Source: FEN-1219 sp964503125
GTDB lineage: Bacteria > Pseudomonadota > Gammaproteobacteria > Steroidobacterales > Rariloculaceae
Assembly (NCBI GenBank): GCA_964503125.1
Contig: CAZCZE010000001.1
Location: 1-64,000, forward strand
Direction: 5' to 3'
DNA: 64,000 nt
Shown here: positions 16,647-24,934 of the stretch, piece by piece
Position numbering within the stretch: the first letter of the stretch is position 1
How the letters are laid out: each line of letters begins with the position of its first letter
The notes under the pieces: generated by a model
What the model saw: only the letters and a program-made list of their open reading frames with translations
The model's database searches: none
What the model was told of the DNA's origin: nothing
Translations under genes and position numbers: made by a program

Positions 16647-17549
16647 GTGCTCACGACCAGAATGGCTCTCGGCGCCGCGGCGGCGCTCGTTTTCTCGCTG
16701 CCGGCACTTGCGCAAGAGACCGATTTTGCGGCCGTGCAGATTCGGACGCAGCAGCTCGGCAACGGCCTCTTCATGCTCCTCGGCGAGGGCGGCAACATCG
16801 GGCTATCGACGGGACCCGACGGCTCGGTGCTCGTCGATACGCAGTATGCGCCGCTCAACGAGAAGATCGTCGCGGCCGTGCGCGCGGCCGGCGGCGGCGA
16901 CGTGAAGTACGTCATCAATACCCACTGGCACGGCGACCACACGGGCGGCAACGAGCCGCTTGGGTTAGCCGGCGCCGTCATCATCGCGCACGACAACGTG
17001 CTGACGCGCATGAGCACGGAGCAATTCATGGCGGCGTTCGACCGGCGCGTGGAGCCTTCGCCGGCCGCGGCGCGCCCCGTCGTCACCTTCCCGTCGCGCA
17101 CGACGTTCCACTTGAACGGCAACGTCGTCAACGTGGTCCACGTCGCGAACGCGCATACCGACGGCGATTCGATCGTGCACTTCGCGAACGCCAACGTCAT
17201 CCACACGGGCGACGCGTACATGAAGGACGTCTACCCGTTCATCGACGTCAGCAGCATGGGCTCGATCGACGGCTTCATCCGCTCGTCCGAGGCCGTGCTC
17301 GCGCGCAGCGACGCCAACACGAAGATCATCCCGGGGCACGGGGCGCTCGCCAACAGGTCCGACATGCAGCGCTTCCACGACATGCTCGTGAAGGTGCGCG
17401 GCAATATCCAGACGCTCATCGACCAAGGCAAGACCGAGGACGAGGTCGTCGCCGCGAAGCCTACGGCCGAGTTCGATGACCCCTGGGGTAAAGGCTTCAT
17501 GAACCCGGAGCAATTCACACGCTTCGCCTACCAGAGCCTCGAGCGGTAG
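16647..17549 (+). CDS. Periplasmic MBL-fold metallo-hydrolase
   Basis: 300 residues. Signal peptide with cleavage after SLPALAQ near 23. Zinc-binding motif NTHWHGDHTGGN (His93, His95, Asp97, His98), further ligands in HTDGDS and HTGDAY, and PGHG near the end: a complete class-B beta-lactamase-like two-metal site. Substrate unknown; the family includes lactonases, glyoxalases and beta-lactamases. A GTG at 16647 was taken as the start because AGGGGG lies six bases before it and translation begins directly on a signal peptide; an ATG at 16605 would add a polar leader. It is paralogous to the altered MBL gene at 40496. Confidence 0.83.
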   Translation: MLTTRMALGAAAALVFSLPALAQETDFAAVQIRTQQLGNGLFMLLGEGGNIGLSTGPDGSVLVDTQYAPLNEKIVAAVRAAGGGDVKYVINTHWHGDHTGGNEPLGLAGAVIIAHDNVLTRMSTEQFMAAFDRRVEPSPAAARPVVTFPSRTTFHLNGNVVNVVHVANAHTDGDSIVHFANANVIHTGDAYMKDVYPFIDVSSMGSIDGFIRSSEAVLARSDANTKIIPGHGALANRSDMQRFHDMLVKVRGNIQTLIDQGKTEDEVVAAKPTAEFDDPWGKGFMNPEQFTRFAYQSLER

Positions 17550-17595
17550 ACGTCGACGAAGCGCGCCGGCGCCTTGGCGCCGAGCGGGCCCAGCG

Positions 17596-17856
17596 ATGGC
17601 AGACTCGGTCGAGAACGGATTGATCCTCATGGCCGCGGGCATCGGCACCGTCTTCGTGGTGCTCGCCACGCTCGTCTGGCTCGTGGGCCTGGTGTCGCGC
17701 GTGAGCCGTTGGCTCGAGCCCACGCCCGTCGCAACGGCGATGGCCCCGGCTTCTGGCGCCGCTGCGCCGCGCGACGACGAGCTCATCGGCGTGATCGGCG
17801 CCGCCGTCAAGGCGCATCGCGACGGCCGCCGGCCCGGCCCGCCACGCTCGCCATGA
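17596..17856 (+). CDS. oadG: Oxaloacetate decarboxylase gamma chain
   Basis: 86 residues. One N-terminal transmembrane helix (LILMAAGIGTVFVVLATLVWLVGLV, about 9-33) followed by a short proline/alanine-rich cytoplasmic tail, the usual layout of OadG. The protein anchors and assembles OadA on OadB in the Na+-translocating decarboxylase. The stop overlaps the oadA start (ATGA at 17853-17856), so the two are translationally coupled. Confidence 0.85.
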   Translation: MADSVENGLILMAAGIGTVFVVLATLVWLVGLVSRVSRWLEPTPVATAMAPASGAAAPRDDELIGVIGAAVKAHRDGRRPGPPRSP

Positions 17857-19673
17857 AGAAACCGTTGCTGCTGACCGAGGTCGTGCTGCGCGACGCGCAT
17901 CAGTCGCTGCTCGCGACGCGGCTGCGCATCGAGGACATGCTGCCGATCGCCGCGAAGCTCGACGCGGTCGGCTTCTGGTCGCTCGAAAGCTGGGGCGGCG
18001 CCACGTTCGACGCCTGCATTCGCTATCTCGGCGAGGACCCTTGGGAGCGGCTGCGGCAGCTCAAGAAGGCGATGCCGAGAACGAAGCAGCAAATGCTGCT
18101 GCGCGGCCAGAACCTGCTCGGCTACCGGCACTACGCAGACGACGTCGTCGAGGCGTTCGTCGAGCGCGCGGCCGAAAACGGCGTCGACGTGTTCCGCATC
18201 TTCGACGCGCTCAACGATCTGCGCAATCTCGAAACGGCCGTCAAAGCCACGCTGCGCACGGGCAAGCACGCCCAGGGCACGATCTCGTACACCGTGAGCC
18301 CGGTGCACACCATCGATCTCTACGTCGACATTGGCAAACGCATCGAGGACCTCGGCGTCGACTCGATCTGCATCAAGGACATGGCGGGGCTGCTGCGCCC
18401 GTACGTCGCGTTCGAGCTCGTGTCGCGCCTCAAAGAGAGTTGCCGCGTGCCGATCGCGATGCAGTCGCACGCGACGACGGGCATGAGCACGACGACCAAC
18501 ATCAAGGCCGCCGAGGCCGGCATCGACATGCTCGACACCGCGATCTCGTCGATGAGCATGACCTACGGCCACTCGGCGACGGAATCGGTCGTCGCGATCC
18601 TCGAAGGCACCGATCGCGCCACGGGCCTCGATCTCACGCTGCTCGCCGAGATCGCCGAGTACTTTCGCGGCGTGCGGAGGAAGTACGCCGAGTTCGAAGG
18701 CAGCTTGAAGGGCGTCGATGCACGCATCCTGCTCGCCCAGGTGCCCGGCGGCATGCTCACGAACATGGAGAAGCAGCTGCGCGACCAAGGCGCGGCCGCG
18801 CGCTTCGACGAGGTGCTCGAGGAAATCCCGCGCGTGCGCGAGGATCTCGGCTTCATCCCGCTCGTGACGCCGACGTCGCAGATCGTCGGCACGCAAGCCG
18901 TCATGAACGTCGTGCTCGGCGAGCGCTACAAGACGATCACGAAAGAAACGCGCGGCGTGCTCACGGGCGAGTACGGCGCCACGCCGCTGCCCGTCAACGC
19001 CGAGCTCCAGAAACACGTGCTCGACGGCAAGCCGCCCATCACGTGCCGCCCCGCGGACTTGCTCGAGCCCGAGCTCGACAAGCTCACGGCGGAGCTCGCG
19101 GCGCTCGCGACGAGCAAGGGCTTCGCAGCGCGCGGCCGCGACGACGTGCTGACCTACGCGCTGTTCCCCGACGTGGGACTGAAGTTCCTCGAGCACCGCG
19201 GCGATGCGAGCAAGTTCGAGCCACCGCCCAGCGCCGCGCGCGCGCCAACCGCGCCCGTTGCCGCAGCGGTGCCGGCGGCCGCCCCGGGCGGAGCGGAGCG
19301 CTACGTCGTGACCGTCAACGGCCGCAGCTACGACGTCGAGGTCGCGGCCGGCGGCGCCGTGCAGCACGTCGTACCGCGCGTGTCGGTTGCCGACGTGCCG
19401 AGCGTCGCGCTGCCGGTAAACCCGCCGGCGGCCGCCAAGCGCTTGCGCGAGGACGTGCCGGCCCATAACGTCAAGGCGCCGCTCGCGGGCACGGTGCTGC
19501 GCGTGCTCGTGGTCGCCGATCAGGACGTGCAGACCGGCGAGGTGCTGTTCGTGCTCGAGGCGATGAAGATGGAGATCGAGGTGCGCGCGCCGTGCGCCGG
19601 GGCCGCCGCCGCGATCGGAGTACGCCAAGGCGACGCAGTCGAGCCGGGGCGCGTGCTCGCGCAGCTGGTCTAG
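17853..19673 (+). CDS. oadA: Oxaloacetate decarboxylase alpha chain (biotin carboxyltransferase)
   Basis: 606 residues. Carboxyltransferase domain (TEVVLRDAHQSLLATR near 8-23 with the metal-binding Asp; AMQSHATTGM near 205) removes the carboxyl group of oxaloacetate and passes it to biotin. After a proline/alanine hinge near 455-480 comes a C-terminal biotinyl domain with EAMKMEIE, Lys572 being the biotin site. The complex couples decarboxylation to Na+ export at the inner membrane. The ATG at 17853 overlaps the oadG stop; longer in-frame extensions upstream would run through oadG. Confidence 0.94.
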   Translation: MKKPLLLTEVVLRDAHQSLLATRLRIEDMLPIAAKLDAVGFWSLESWGGATFDACIRYLGEDPWERLRQLKKAMPRTKQQMLLRGQNLLGYRHYADDVVEAFVERAAENGVDVFRIFDALNDLRNLETAVKATLRTGKHAQGTISYTVSPVHTIDLYVDIGKRIEDLGVDSICIKDMAGLLRPYVAFELVSRLKESCRVPIAMQSHATTGMSTTTNIKAAEAGIDMLDTAISSMSMTYGHSATESVVAILEGTDRATGLDLTLLAEIAEYFRGVRRKYAEFEGSLKGVDARILLAQVPGGMLTNMEKQLRDQGAAARFDEVLEEIPRVREDLGFIPLVTPTSQIVGTQAVMNVVLGERYKTITKETRGVLTGEYGATPLPVNAELQKHVLDGKPPITCRPADLLEPELDKLTAELAALATSKGFAARGRDDVLTYALFPDVGLKFLEHRGDASKFEPPPSAARAPTAPVAAAVPAAAPGGAERYVVTVNGRSYDVEVAAGGAVQHVVPRVSVADVPSVALPVNPPAAAKRLREDVPAHNVKAPLAGTVLRVLVVADQDVQTGEVLFVLEAMKMEIEVRAPCAGAAAAIGVRQGDAVEPGRVLAQLV

Positions 19674-19679
19674 GCCCCG

Positions 19680-20810
19680 ATGGACAGCTTGCTGGCGCTC
19701 TGGGAGGCGACGGGCATCGCCAACATCGAGCTCGGACAGATCCTCATGTCCGGCGTCGGCGGCTTGCTCATCTATCTCGCGATCCGCCGCGGCTTCGAGC
19801 CCCTGCTGCTGATACCGATCGGCTTCGGCGCGATCCTCGCCAACATCCCGGTGGCCAACATGGCGGGCCCCGAAGGCTTGCTCGGCCTCATCAGCGCAGC
19901 CGGCATCGAGACCGGCGTCTTTCCGCTCTTGATTTTCCTCGGCATCGGCGCGCTGACGGACTTCGGCCCGCTGATCGCCAATCCACGCACGATCCTGCTC
20001 GGCGCGGCTGCGCAGTTCGGCATCTTTCTCACGCTGCTCGGGGCGCTCGCCTTGAACGCCGTGCCGGGCTTCGACTTCAGCCTCGCCGACGCGGCGTCGA
20101 TCGGCATCATCGGCGGCGCCGACGGGCCGACGGCGATCTTCCTGACGACGCGCTTGGCGCCCGACTTGCTCGGCGCGATCGCCGTAGCGGCCTACTCGTA
20201 CATGGCGCTCGTGCCCATGATCCAGCCGCCGATCATGCGCGCGCTCACGACGCGGCGCGAGCGCGCCATCGTCATGGAGCAGCTGCGCCCCGTGTCGCGG
20301 CTCGAGCGCATCTTGTTCTCGCTGTCCGTGCTGCTCGTGGTCGCGCTATTCCTGCCCGATGCCGCGCCGCTCATCGGCATGCTGATGTTCGGCAACCTGC
20401 TGCGCGAGTCGGGCGTCGCCGAGCGCTTGAGCAAGACTGCGCAGAACGAGCTCATCAACATCGTGACGATTTTCTTAGGGTTGGCCGTGGGCTCGAAGCT
20501 CGGCGCGGATCAGTTCTTGCGCGTCGAAACGCTCGGGATCCTCTTGCTCGGCGCGTTGGCGTTTGCGACGAGCACGGCGGCCGGCGTGCTCATGGGCAAG
20601 CTCATGTGCTGGTGGACGGGCGGCAAGGTCAATCCGCTGATCGGCGCGGCGGGCGTGTCGGCCGTGCCGATGGCGGCGCGCATCGTCAACAAGGTGGGCC
20701 TCGAGACGGACCCGCACAACTACCTGCTCATGCACGCGATGGGCCCGAACGTGGCCGGCGTCATCGGCAGCGCCGTGGCTGCGGGCGTGCTGCTCGCGCT
20801 CGTCGAGTAG
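19680..20810 (+). CDS. oadB: Oxaloacetate decarboxylase beta chain, Na+ pump subunit
   Basis: 376 residues, a multi-spanning membrane protein that decarboxylates carboxybiotin and exports Na+. IIGGADGPTAIF (Asp148) is the OadB signature, with the aspartate essential for Na+ binding in characterised homologues; GNLLRESGV and GMLMFGN are also family motifs. It starts 6 bases after oadA, completing oadGAB. Length is slightly short of the 430-residue enterobacterial form but in the normal range for the family. Confidence 0.93.
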   Translation: MDSLLALWEATGIANIELGQILMSGVGGLLIYLAIRRGFEPLLLIPIGFGAILANIPVANMAGPEGLLGLISAAGIETGVFPLLIFLGIGALTDFGPLIANPRTILLGAAAQFGIFLTLLGALALNAVPGFDFSLADAASIGIIGGADGPTAIFLTTRLAPDLLGAIAVAAYSYMALVPMIQPPIMRALTTRRERAIVMEQLRPVSRLERILFSLSVLLVVALFLPDAAPLIGMLMFGNLLRESGVAERLSKTAQNELINIVTIFLGLAVGSKLGADQFLRVETLGILLLGALAFATSTAAGVLMGKLMCWWTGGKVNPLIGAAGVSAVPMAARIVNKVGLETDPHNYLLMHAMGPNVAGVIGSAVAAGVLLALVE

Positions 20811-20880
20811 CGCGACCTGCCCTGGCGCGCCGACCCGACACTCCGACATACTGGCGGGCAGCCATCGCGAGGAACGCATC

Positions 20881-21909
20881 GTGGGCAACAAAATCCTGAT
20901 CGATCGGCGGACGCTCATCGCACGCGGTGTACAGCTCGCGCTCGTCGGCTGCGTGATGCCGACGGCGTGGAAACCGGGGCTCGCCGCGGCGCAGGCTACC
21001 GTCCCCGGCACGGGCACGCACCTCGTGCTGCTCGGCACCCAAGGCGGGCCGAACTTTGGCCCCGAGCGCAACGAAAGCGCCAACGCCGTGGTCGTCGACG
21101 GACACATCTATCTCGTCGATCTCGGCGAGGGCGGACTCGCGGCGCTGCGGAAGACCGGCCTCAATTACCGCAACGTCGCGCGCGTTTTCCTCACGCATCT
21201 GCATGACGACCATCACGGCGACGTGCCATCGCTGCTCACACACCAGTGGACCGACGGCCGCACACAGCCGACGGTCGTCGCGGGCCCGTACGGCACGGCG
21301 AGGCTCGTAGCAGCCGCGCTCGAGTATGCGGCAGCGAACGCGGCGATCCGACTCGTCGACGAAGCGCGCAGCGTCAAGCCGTCCGACATCTTCTCCGGCC
21401 AAGACCTCGAAGCCACCTCCGAGCCGCGCGAGGTCTATCGCGACGACCGTGTCGCCGTTTCGTCGATCGAGAACACGCATTTTCCGGACGAAGCGAAACT
21501 TAAGATACCCTATCGTTCGCTCTCGTACCGGTTCGACACGCCCACGCGCTCGATCGTGTTCTCGGGCGACACCGCGTACTCCGCGAACCTCGTGCGGCTC
21601 GCGCGCGGCGCCGACGTGTTCGTTTGCGAGACGATCGAGGTCGCGAGCATGCGCGGCGCGTTCGAGCGGCGCGTCGCCGACGGCGCCTACGCCGACAACC
21701 CCGAGGGCGTCTGGAAGCACATCGTCGAGACGCACACGACCACGACCGATGCCGGCCGCATGGCCGCGGAGGCCGACGTCGGCATGCTCGTGCTGAGCCA
21801 TTTGGCGCCGGGCGCCCTGCAGCCGCTCACGGACGACGACTACTTGCGCGGCGTGCGCGAGCACTTCGCCGGCCCCGCCGTCGTCGGCAAGGACTTGATG
21901 GTGCTTTGA
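20881..21909 (+). CDS. Exported MBL-fold hydrolase, RNase Z/arylsulfatase-like
   Basis: 342 residues, GTG start with AGGAACG upstream. The N-terminus DRRTLIARGVQLALVGC could be a Tat signal (paired Arg9-Arg10) or a lipoprotein signal (LVGC, Cys24); I cannot decide. The metal site is FLTHLHDDHHGD (His106, His108, Asp110, His111) with further ligands in IENTHFPD, FSGDTAY and LSHLAPG, the tRNase Z-like branch of the MBL fold. Since it is exported it is not a tRNA-processing enzyme. Substrate unknown. The small lipoprotein gene 18 bases downstream may be cotranscribed. Confidence 0.8.
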   Translation: MGNKILIDRRTLIARGVQLALVGCVMPTAWKPGLAAAQATVPGTGTHLVLLGTQGGPNFGPERNESANAVVVDGHIYLVDLGEGGLAALRKTGLNYRNVARVFLTHLHDDHHGDVPSLLTHQWTDGRTQPTVVAGPYGTARLVAAALEYAAANAAIRLVDEARSVKPSDIFSGQDLEATSEPREVYRDDRVAVSSIENTHFPDEAKLKIPYRSLSYRFDTPTRSIVFSGDTAYSANLVRLARGADVFVCETIEVASMRGAFERRVADGAYADNPEGVWKHIVETHTTTTDAGRMAAEADVGMLVLSHLAPGALQPLTDDDYLRGVREHFAGPAVVGKDLMVL

Positions 21910-21926
21910 TCTCCGGAGTCGGTGCC

Positions 21927-22265
21927 ATGCGACCCGCGTCCTTGGTGGTGCTTCTCGGCGCCCTACTCTGCGGTTGCGGCCAACCCGTGCCGCCCGACAA
22001 GCTCGCCTATGTCGGCGAGTGGGAGACGCCGACGATGTACCTCCTGATCACGGCCGACGGCTCCGTTCGCTACAAGCGTTTGCGCGCCGGCGCAACGACG
22101 AGCCTCGACGGCCCGCTCCAAGGCTTCGACGGCGACAACTTCGAGGTCGGCATCGGACCCTTCCGCACGACGTTCGTGGTGAGCCGCCCGCCCTATCAAG
22201 ACGGCGACGCGTGGAAGATGGTCGTCGACGGCGTCGAGCTCACGCGCACCGGCGACGCTTTGTGA
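21927..22265 (+). CDS. Small lipoprotein of unknown function
   Basis: 112 residues. Signal with lipobox LLCGC (Cys17). The mature part is beta-rich with GEWETPTMYLLITADGSVRYKR and a final VDGVELTRTG, recalling small 'YVGEW' lipoproteins that monitor or bind something at the envelope. CCGGAG lies 10 bases before the ATG. It is 17 bases behind the MBL gene and probably in its operon. No function assigned. Confidence 0.72.
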   Translation: MRPASLVVLLGALLCGCGQPVPPDKLAYVGEWETPTMYLLITADGSVRYKRLRAGATTSLDGPLQGFDGDNFEVGIGPFRTTFVVSRPPYQDGDAWKMVVDGVELTRTGDAL

Positions 22266-22381
22266 ACGCTTCACGTATCCTTTGGCCGGCGGCGAACTTG
22301 TCGCCGGGGGCGATGGCCTCCGCCTTGACCGCGCGCTAACGGACCAGTAGCGTCCGGTTGAGGCGCCAACCGTAGGAACGC

Positions 22382-23263
22382 ATGGCCATCACGATCGAGC
22401 GCGTTCTCGTTGCCACGGACTTCTCCCGAGCCGGCCAACGTGCTGCGCACACAGCGGCCGAATGGGCGCGCCAAGCGCGCGCGCAACTGCGGGTCGTCCA
22501 CATCACGCCGCCGAAGGGTTGGCTCGGCGACGCGTGGGGGCTCAAGCCCTCGGCCGCCGACGCCATTCAAGAGCATGCCACGACCGTGCTGAAACGGGTT
22601 GCAGACGACGTGGACCCGGAACGCAAGCTCGAGCTGTCGACAGGCGTGCTCTGCGGTGCGGCTGCACGCAGCATCACCCGTGCAGCTCGCGACTATCGCG
22701 CGGACCTCGTCGTCGTTGGCGCACGCGGCGAGCGCGATGCCGGCGGCGAGCGAACGCTCGGCGGCACTTCGGACAAGTTGCTGTCCACCGCAGAGATTCC
22801 TCTGTTGCTCGTGCGCCGGGCGCACGAGGATCCCGTTGCGAGCGTCGTCGCTGCAGTGGATCTTGCGCCGCGTTCGCAGGCCGTGCTCGAGTGGGCCGAC
22901 TTCGCGGCCGCGGGAAAACACCTGCGCGCCTATCATGTCTACGATGCGCCGTTCATCGCACGGCTCGAGGCCTACGGTCTGGCCGCGAGCGGCATCGACG
23001 TGTATAGCGAGCAGGTACGCTCGCAGCGCGATGCCGACCTCGCCGCTCTCGTGGCGTCCATCGGCCGAGCGGGCGACACGTCGCGCGTCCTCGAACGGGG
23101 CGAGCCGGCCATCCTGCTTAGCCGGTATGTCGAATCCGTTCGGCCGTCGCTCGTCGTTCTCGGCAAACACGTGAAAGGAAAACGCTCGTCGCCCCCGAGC
23201 AACGTTGGCAGCGTCTGCCGATTCGTCGCGAGCTCGGTGTCGGCTGACGTGCTCGTCGTGTAG
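22382..23263 (+). CDS. Universal stress protein, two tandem UspA domains
   Basis: 293 residues. Domain 1 (about 1-145) begins RVLVATDFS and keeps an ATP-binding-like run VVVGARG ... GGTSDKLL. Domain 2 (about 150-293) has a degenerate binding loop (VVLGKHVKGKR). Such tandem UspA proteins are cytoplasmic stress-resistance factors. Stands alone between the lipoprotein gene and convergent gltX. A weak GC hairpin (22286-22307) precedes it, without a T run. Confidence 0.88.
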   Translation: MAITIERVLVATDFSRAGQRAAHTAAEWARQARAQLRVVHITPPKGWLGDAWGLKPSAADAIQEHATTVLKRVADDVDPERKLELSTGVLCGAAARSITRAARDYRADLVVVGARGERDAGGERTLGGTSDKLLSTAEIPLLLVRRAHEDPVASVVAAVDLAPRSQAVLEWADFAAAGKHLRAYHVYDAPFIARLEAYGLAASGIDVYSEQVRSQRDADLAALVASIGRAGDTSRVLERGEPAILLSRYVESVRPSLVVLGKHVKGKRSSPPSNVGSVCRFVASSVSADVLVV

Positions 23264-23280
23264 AGGGCTGGCGGGCAGCT

Positions 23281-24840
23281 CTAGACCGCAGCGACCGCAC
23301 GCTCGATGCGGGCCAGCGAACGCGCGGAACCTAAGATCGCAAGCGCGTCGTAGAGACCCAAGCCCACGGTCCTGCCCGTGACGGCAAAGCGCAGCGGGTG
23401 CACGAGCTCGCCGATCTTCTTCCCGCGCTCGGCGACGAACGCCTTGAGCGCGGCCTCGATGGAAGCCGCCTCGAACGGCTCGACGGGGCCGAGGCGCGCT
23501 GCGAACTCGCGCAGCAGGTCGCGCGCGCCCGGCGTCTTGAGCGCTTTGTCGAACTCGGCACCGGCGGTCGGCAGCGCGTCGTCCGCGACGAAGAACTCGC
23601 GGAACATGAGGATGTCGCCCGTCGTCTTGATGCGGTCCCCCGCGGCCGCGATGACGCGCCCGACGTAGGGGCCAAGGCTGGCCGGCGCGGGGTTGGCGAC
23701 GAGCTTCGCCGCCTGCAGATACTCGAGCGCGGCCGGCACCTTGCGGTCGAGCGCGATGCCGCGCATGTGGCGGTCCTGAAAAGCCCAGAGCTTCTGCGGG
23801 TCGAAGCTCGCCGGCGACTTGTTGACGCGCTCGAGCGTGAACAGCTCGATCATCTGCGCGCGCGTGAACTCCTCGCGCGAATCGTCGAGCGACCAGCCGA
23901 GCAGCAGCAGATAGTTGAGCAGCGCCTCGGGCGAGTAGCCCGCGACGCGATAGAAATCGACGACCACGGGATTGAACGTCTCGGGCGTCGTCGCCTGGCC
24001 GATCTTGGCCGCGATGTCGAGCGCGTGGTCGTAGAGGCGCTTGAAGTCGGGATGCTTCAAGTATTGCGCGATCTTGCGCTTGCTGAGCTTGTTCTGGCTG
24101 CCGGGCTCGGCGACGTACGGCAGGTGCGCGAACTCCGGCAAGTCGTAGCTTAAGCCCTGCATGATGAAGATCTGCCGCGGCGTGTTCGACAGGTGCTCGA
24201 TCGCGCGGATCACGTGCGTGATGCGGAAGTCGTGATCGTCGACGGCGCTCGCGAGGTGATAGAGGCACGTGCCGTCGGAGCGCTGCACGACGTGATCCTG
24301 CTCGTTGGCCCAGTCGAACGCGACGTCGCCGCGAACGAGGTCGTGGAAGCGGCACTGGCCCGCACGCGGCATCTTGAGCCGCACGACGCCCTTGCGGCCC
24401 TCGGCCTCGAAGCGCCGCACGTCGGCGTCGCTCGCGGCGAGCCATTTGCGGCTGTAGAGGAACGCGCGTTTTTCCTTCTCCGCGGCCGTGCGCTCCGCCT
24501 GGGTCTCCTCGGTCGTGGCGTAGTCGCGGTACGCATGGCCCGTCTCGAGCAATCGGGCCACGGCAGCGCGGTGCGCGTCGTGGCGCTGCGACTGGAAATA
24601 CGGCGCGTACGGCCCGCCGACCTCGGGGCCTTCGTCCCACTCGAGCCCAAGCCAGCGAAAGCCGTCGAGGATCGGCTGCAAAGCCGCCGCGATGTTGCGC
24701 TGCTGGTCCGTGTCATCGATGCGCAGCAGAAACTGCCCGCCGCGCTGCCGCGAGAACAGCCAGTTGAACAGCGCCGTGCGGACTCCGCCGATGTGCAGAT
24801 AGCCGGTGGGGCTTGGAGCGAAGCGCGTGCGTACCGTCAT
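23281..24840 (-). CDS. gltX: Glutamyl-tRNA synthetase
   Basis: 519 residues. Charges tRNA-Glu with glutamate. It starts RTRFAPSPTGYLHIGG, with the class I HIGH-type signature near 9-18; the KMSKS equivalent is KLSKRK near 250. The C-terminal helical anticodon-binding region runs to the end, and RIDDTDQQRN is also family-typical. The length is slightly above the usual 470-500. The ATG at 24840 is fixed by family alignment, although the frame is open further upstream. Divergent from tamA. Confidence 0.96.
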   Translation of the reverse strand: MTVRTRFAPSPTGYLHIGGVRTALFNWLFSRQRGGQFLLRIDDTDQQRNIAAALQPILDGFRWLGLEWDEGPEVGGPYAPYFQSQRHDAHRAAVARLLETGHAYRDYATTEETQAERTAAEKEKRAFLYSRKWLAASDADVRRFEAEGRKGVVRLKMPRAGQCRFHDLVRGDVAFDWANEQDHVVQRSDGTCLYHLASAVDDHDFRITHVIRAIEHLSNTPRQIFIMQGLSYDLPEFAHLPYVAEPGSQNKLSKRKIAQYLKHPDFKRLYDHALDIAAKIGQATTPETFNPVVVDFYRVAGYSPEALLNYLLLLGWSLDDSREEFTRAQMIELFTLERVNKSPASFDPQKLWAFQDRHMRGIALDRKVPAALEYLQAAKLVANPAPASLGPYVGRVIAAAGDRIKTTGDILMFREFFVADDALPTAGAEFDKALKTPGARDLLREFAARLGPVEPFEAASIEAALKAFVAERGKKIGELVHPLRFAVTGRTVGLGLYDALAILGSARSLARIERAVAAV

Positions 24841-24934
24841 GCGGTCCTCGAAACAAGGCGCGCCCAATGTACGGGTTTTTCCGCCCAGCGCCCAGGGGAC
24901 GGCTGCTGCCCGCGCCGCAGTACACTGCACGTGC

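Noticed and set aside
16965..19628. Long open frame (887 codons) on the minus strand opposite oadA
   Set aside because: A high-GC antisense shadow: the residues are Arg/His/Ala-rich with no domain, and the opposite strand encodes clear OadG and OadA.
22286..22307. GC hairpin before the universal stress protein gene as a terminator
   Set aside because: Six-base stem, no T run; too weak to call.
22271..24640. Long minus-strand frame overlapping gltX and the stress-protein gene
   Set aside because: Shifted frame of gltX with low-complexity Arg/Ala composition; gltX itself explains the DNA.
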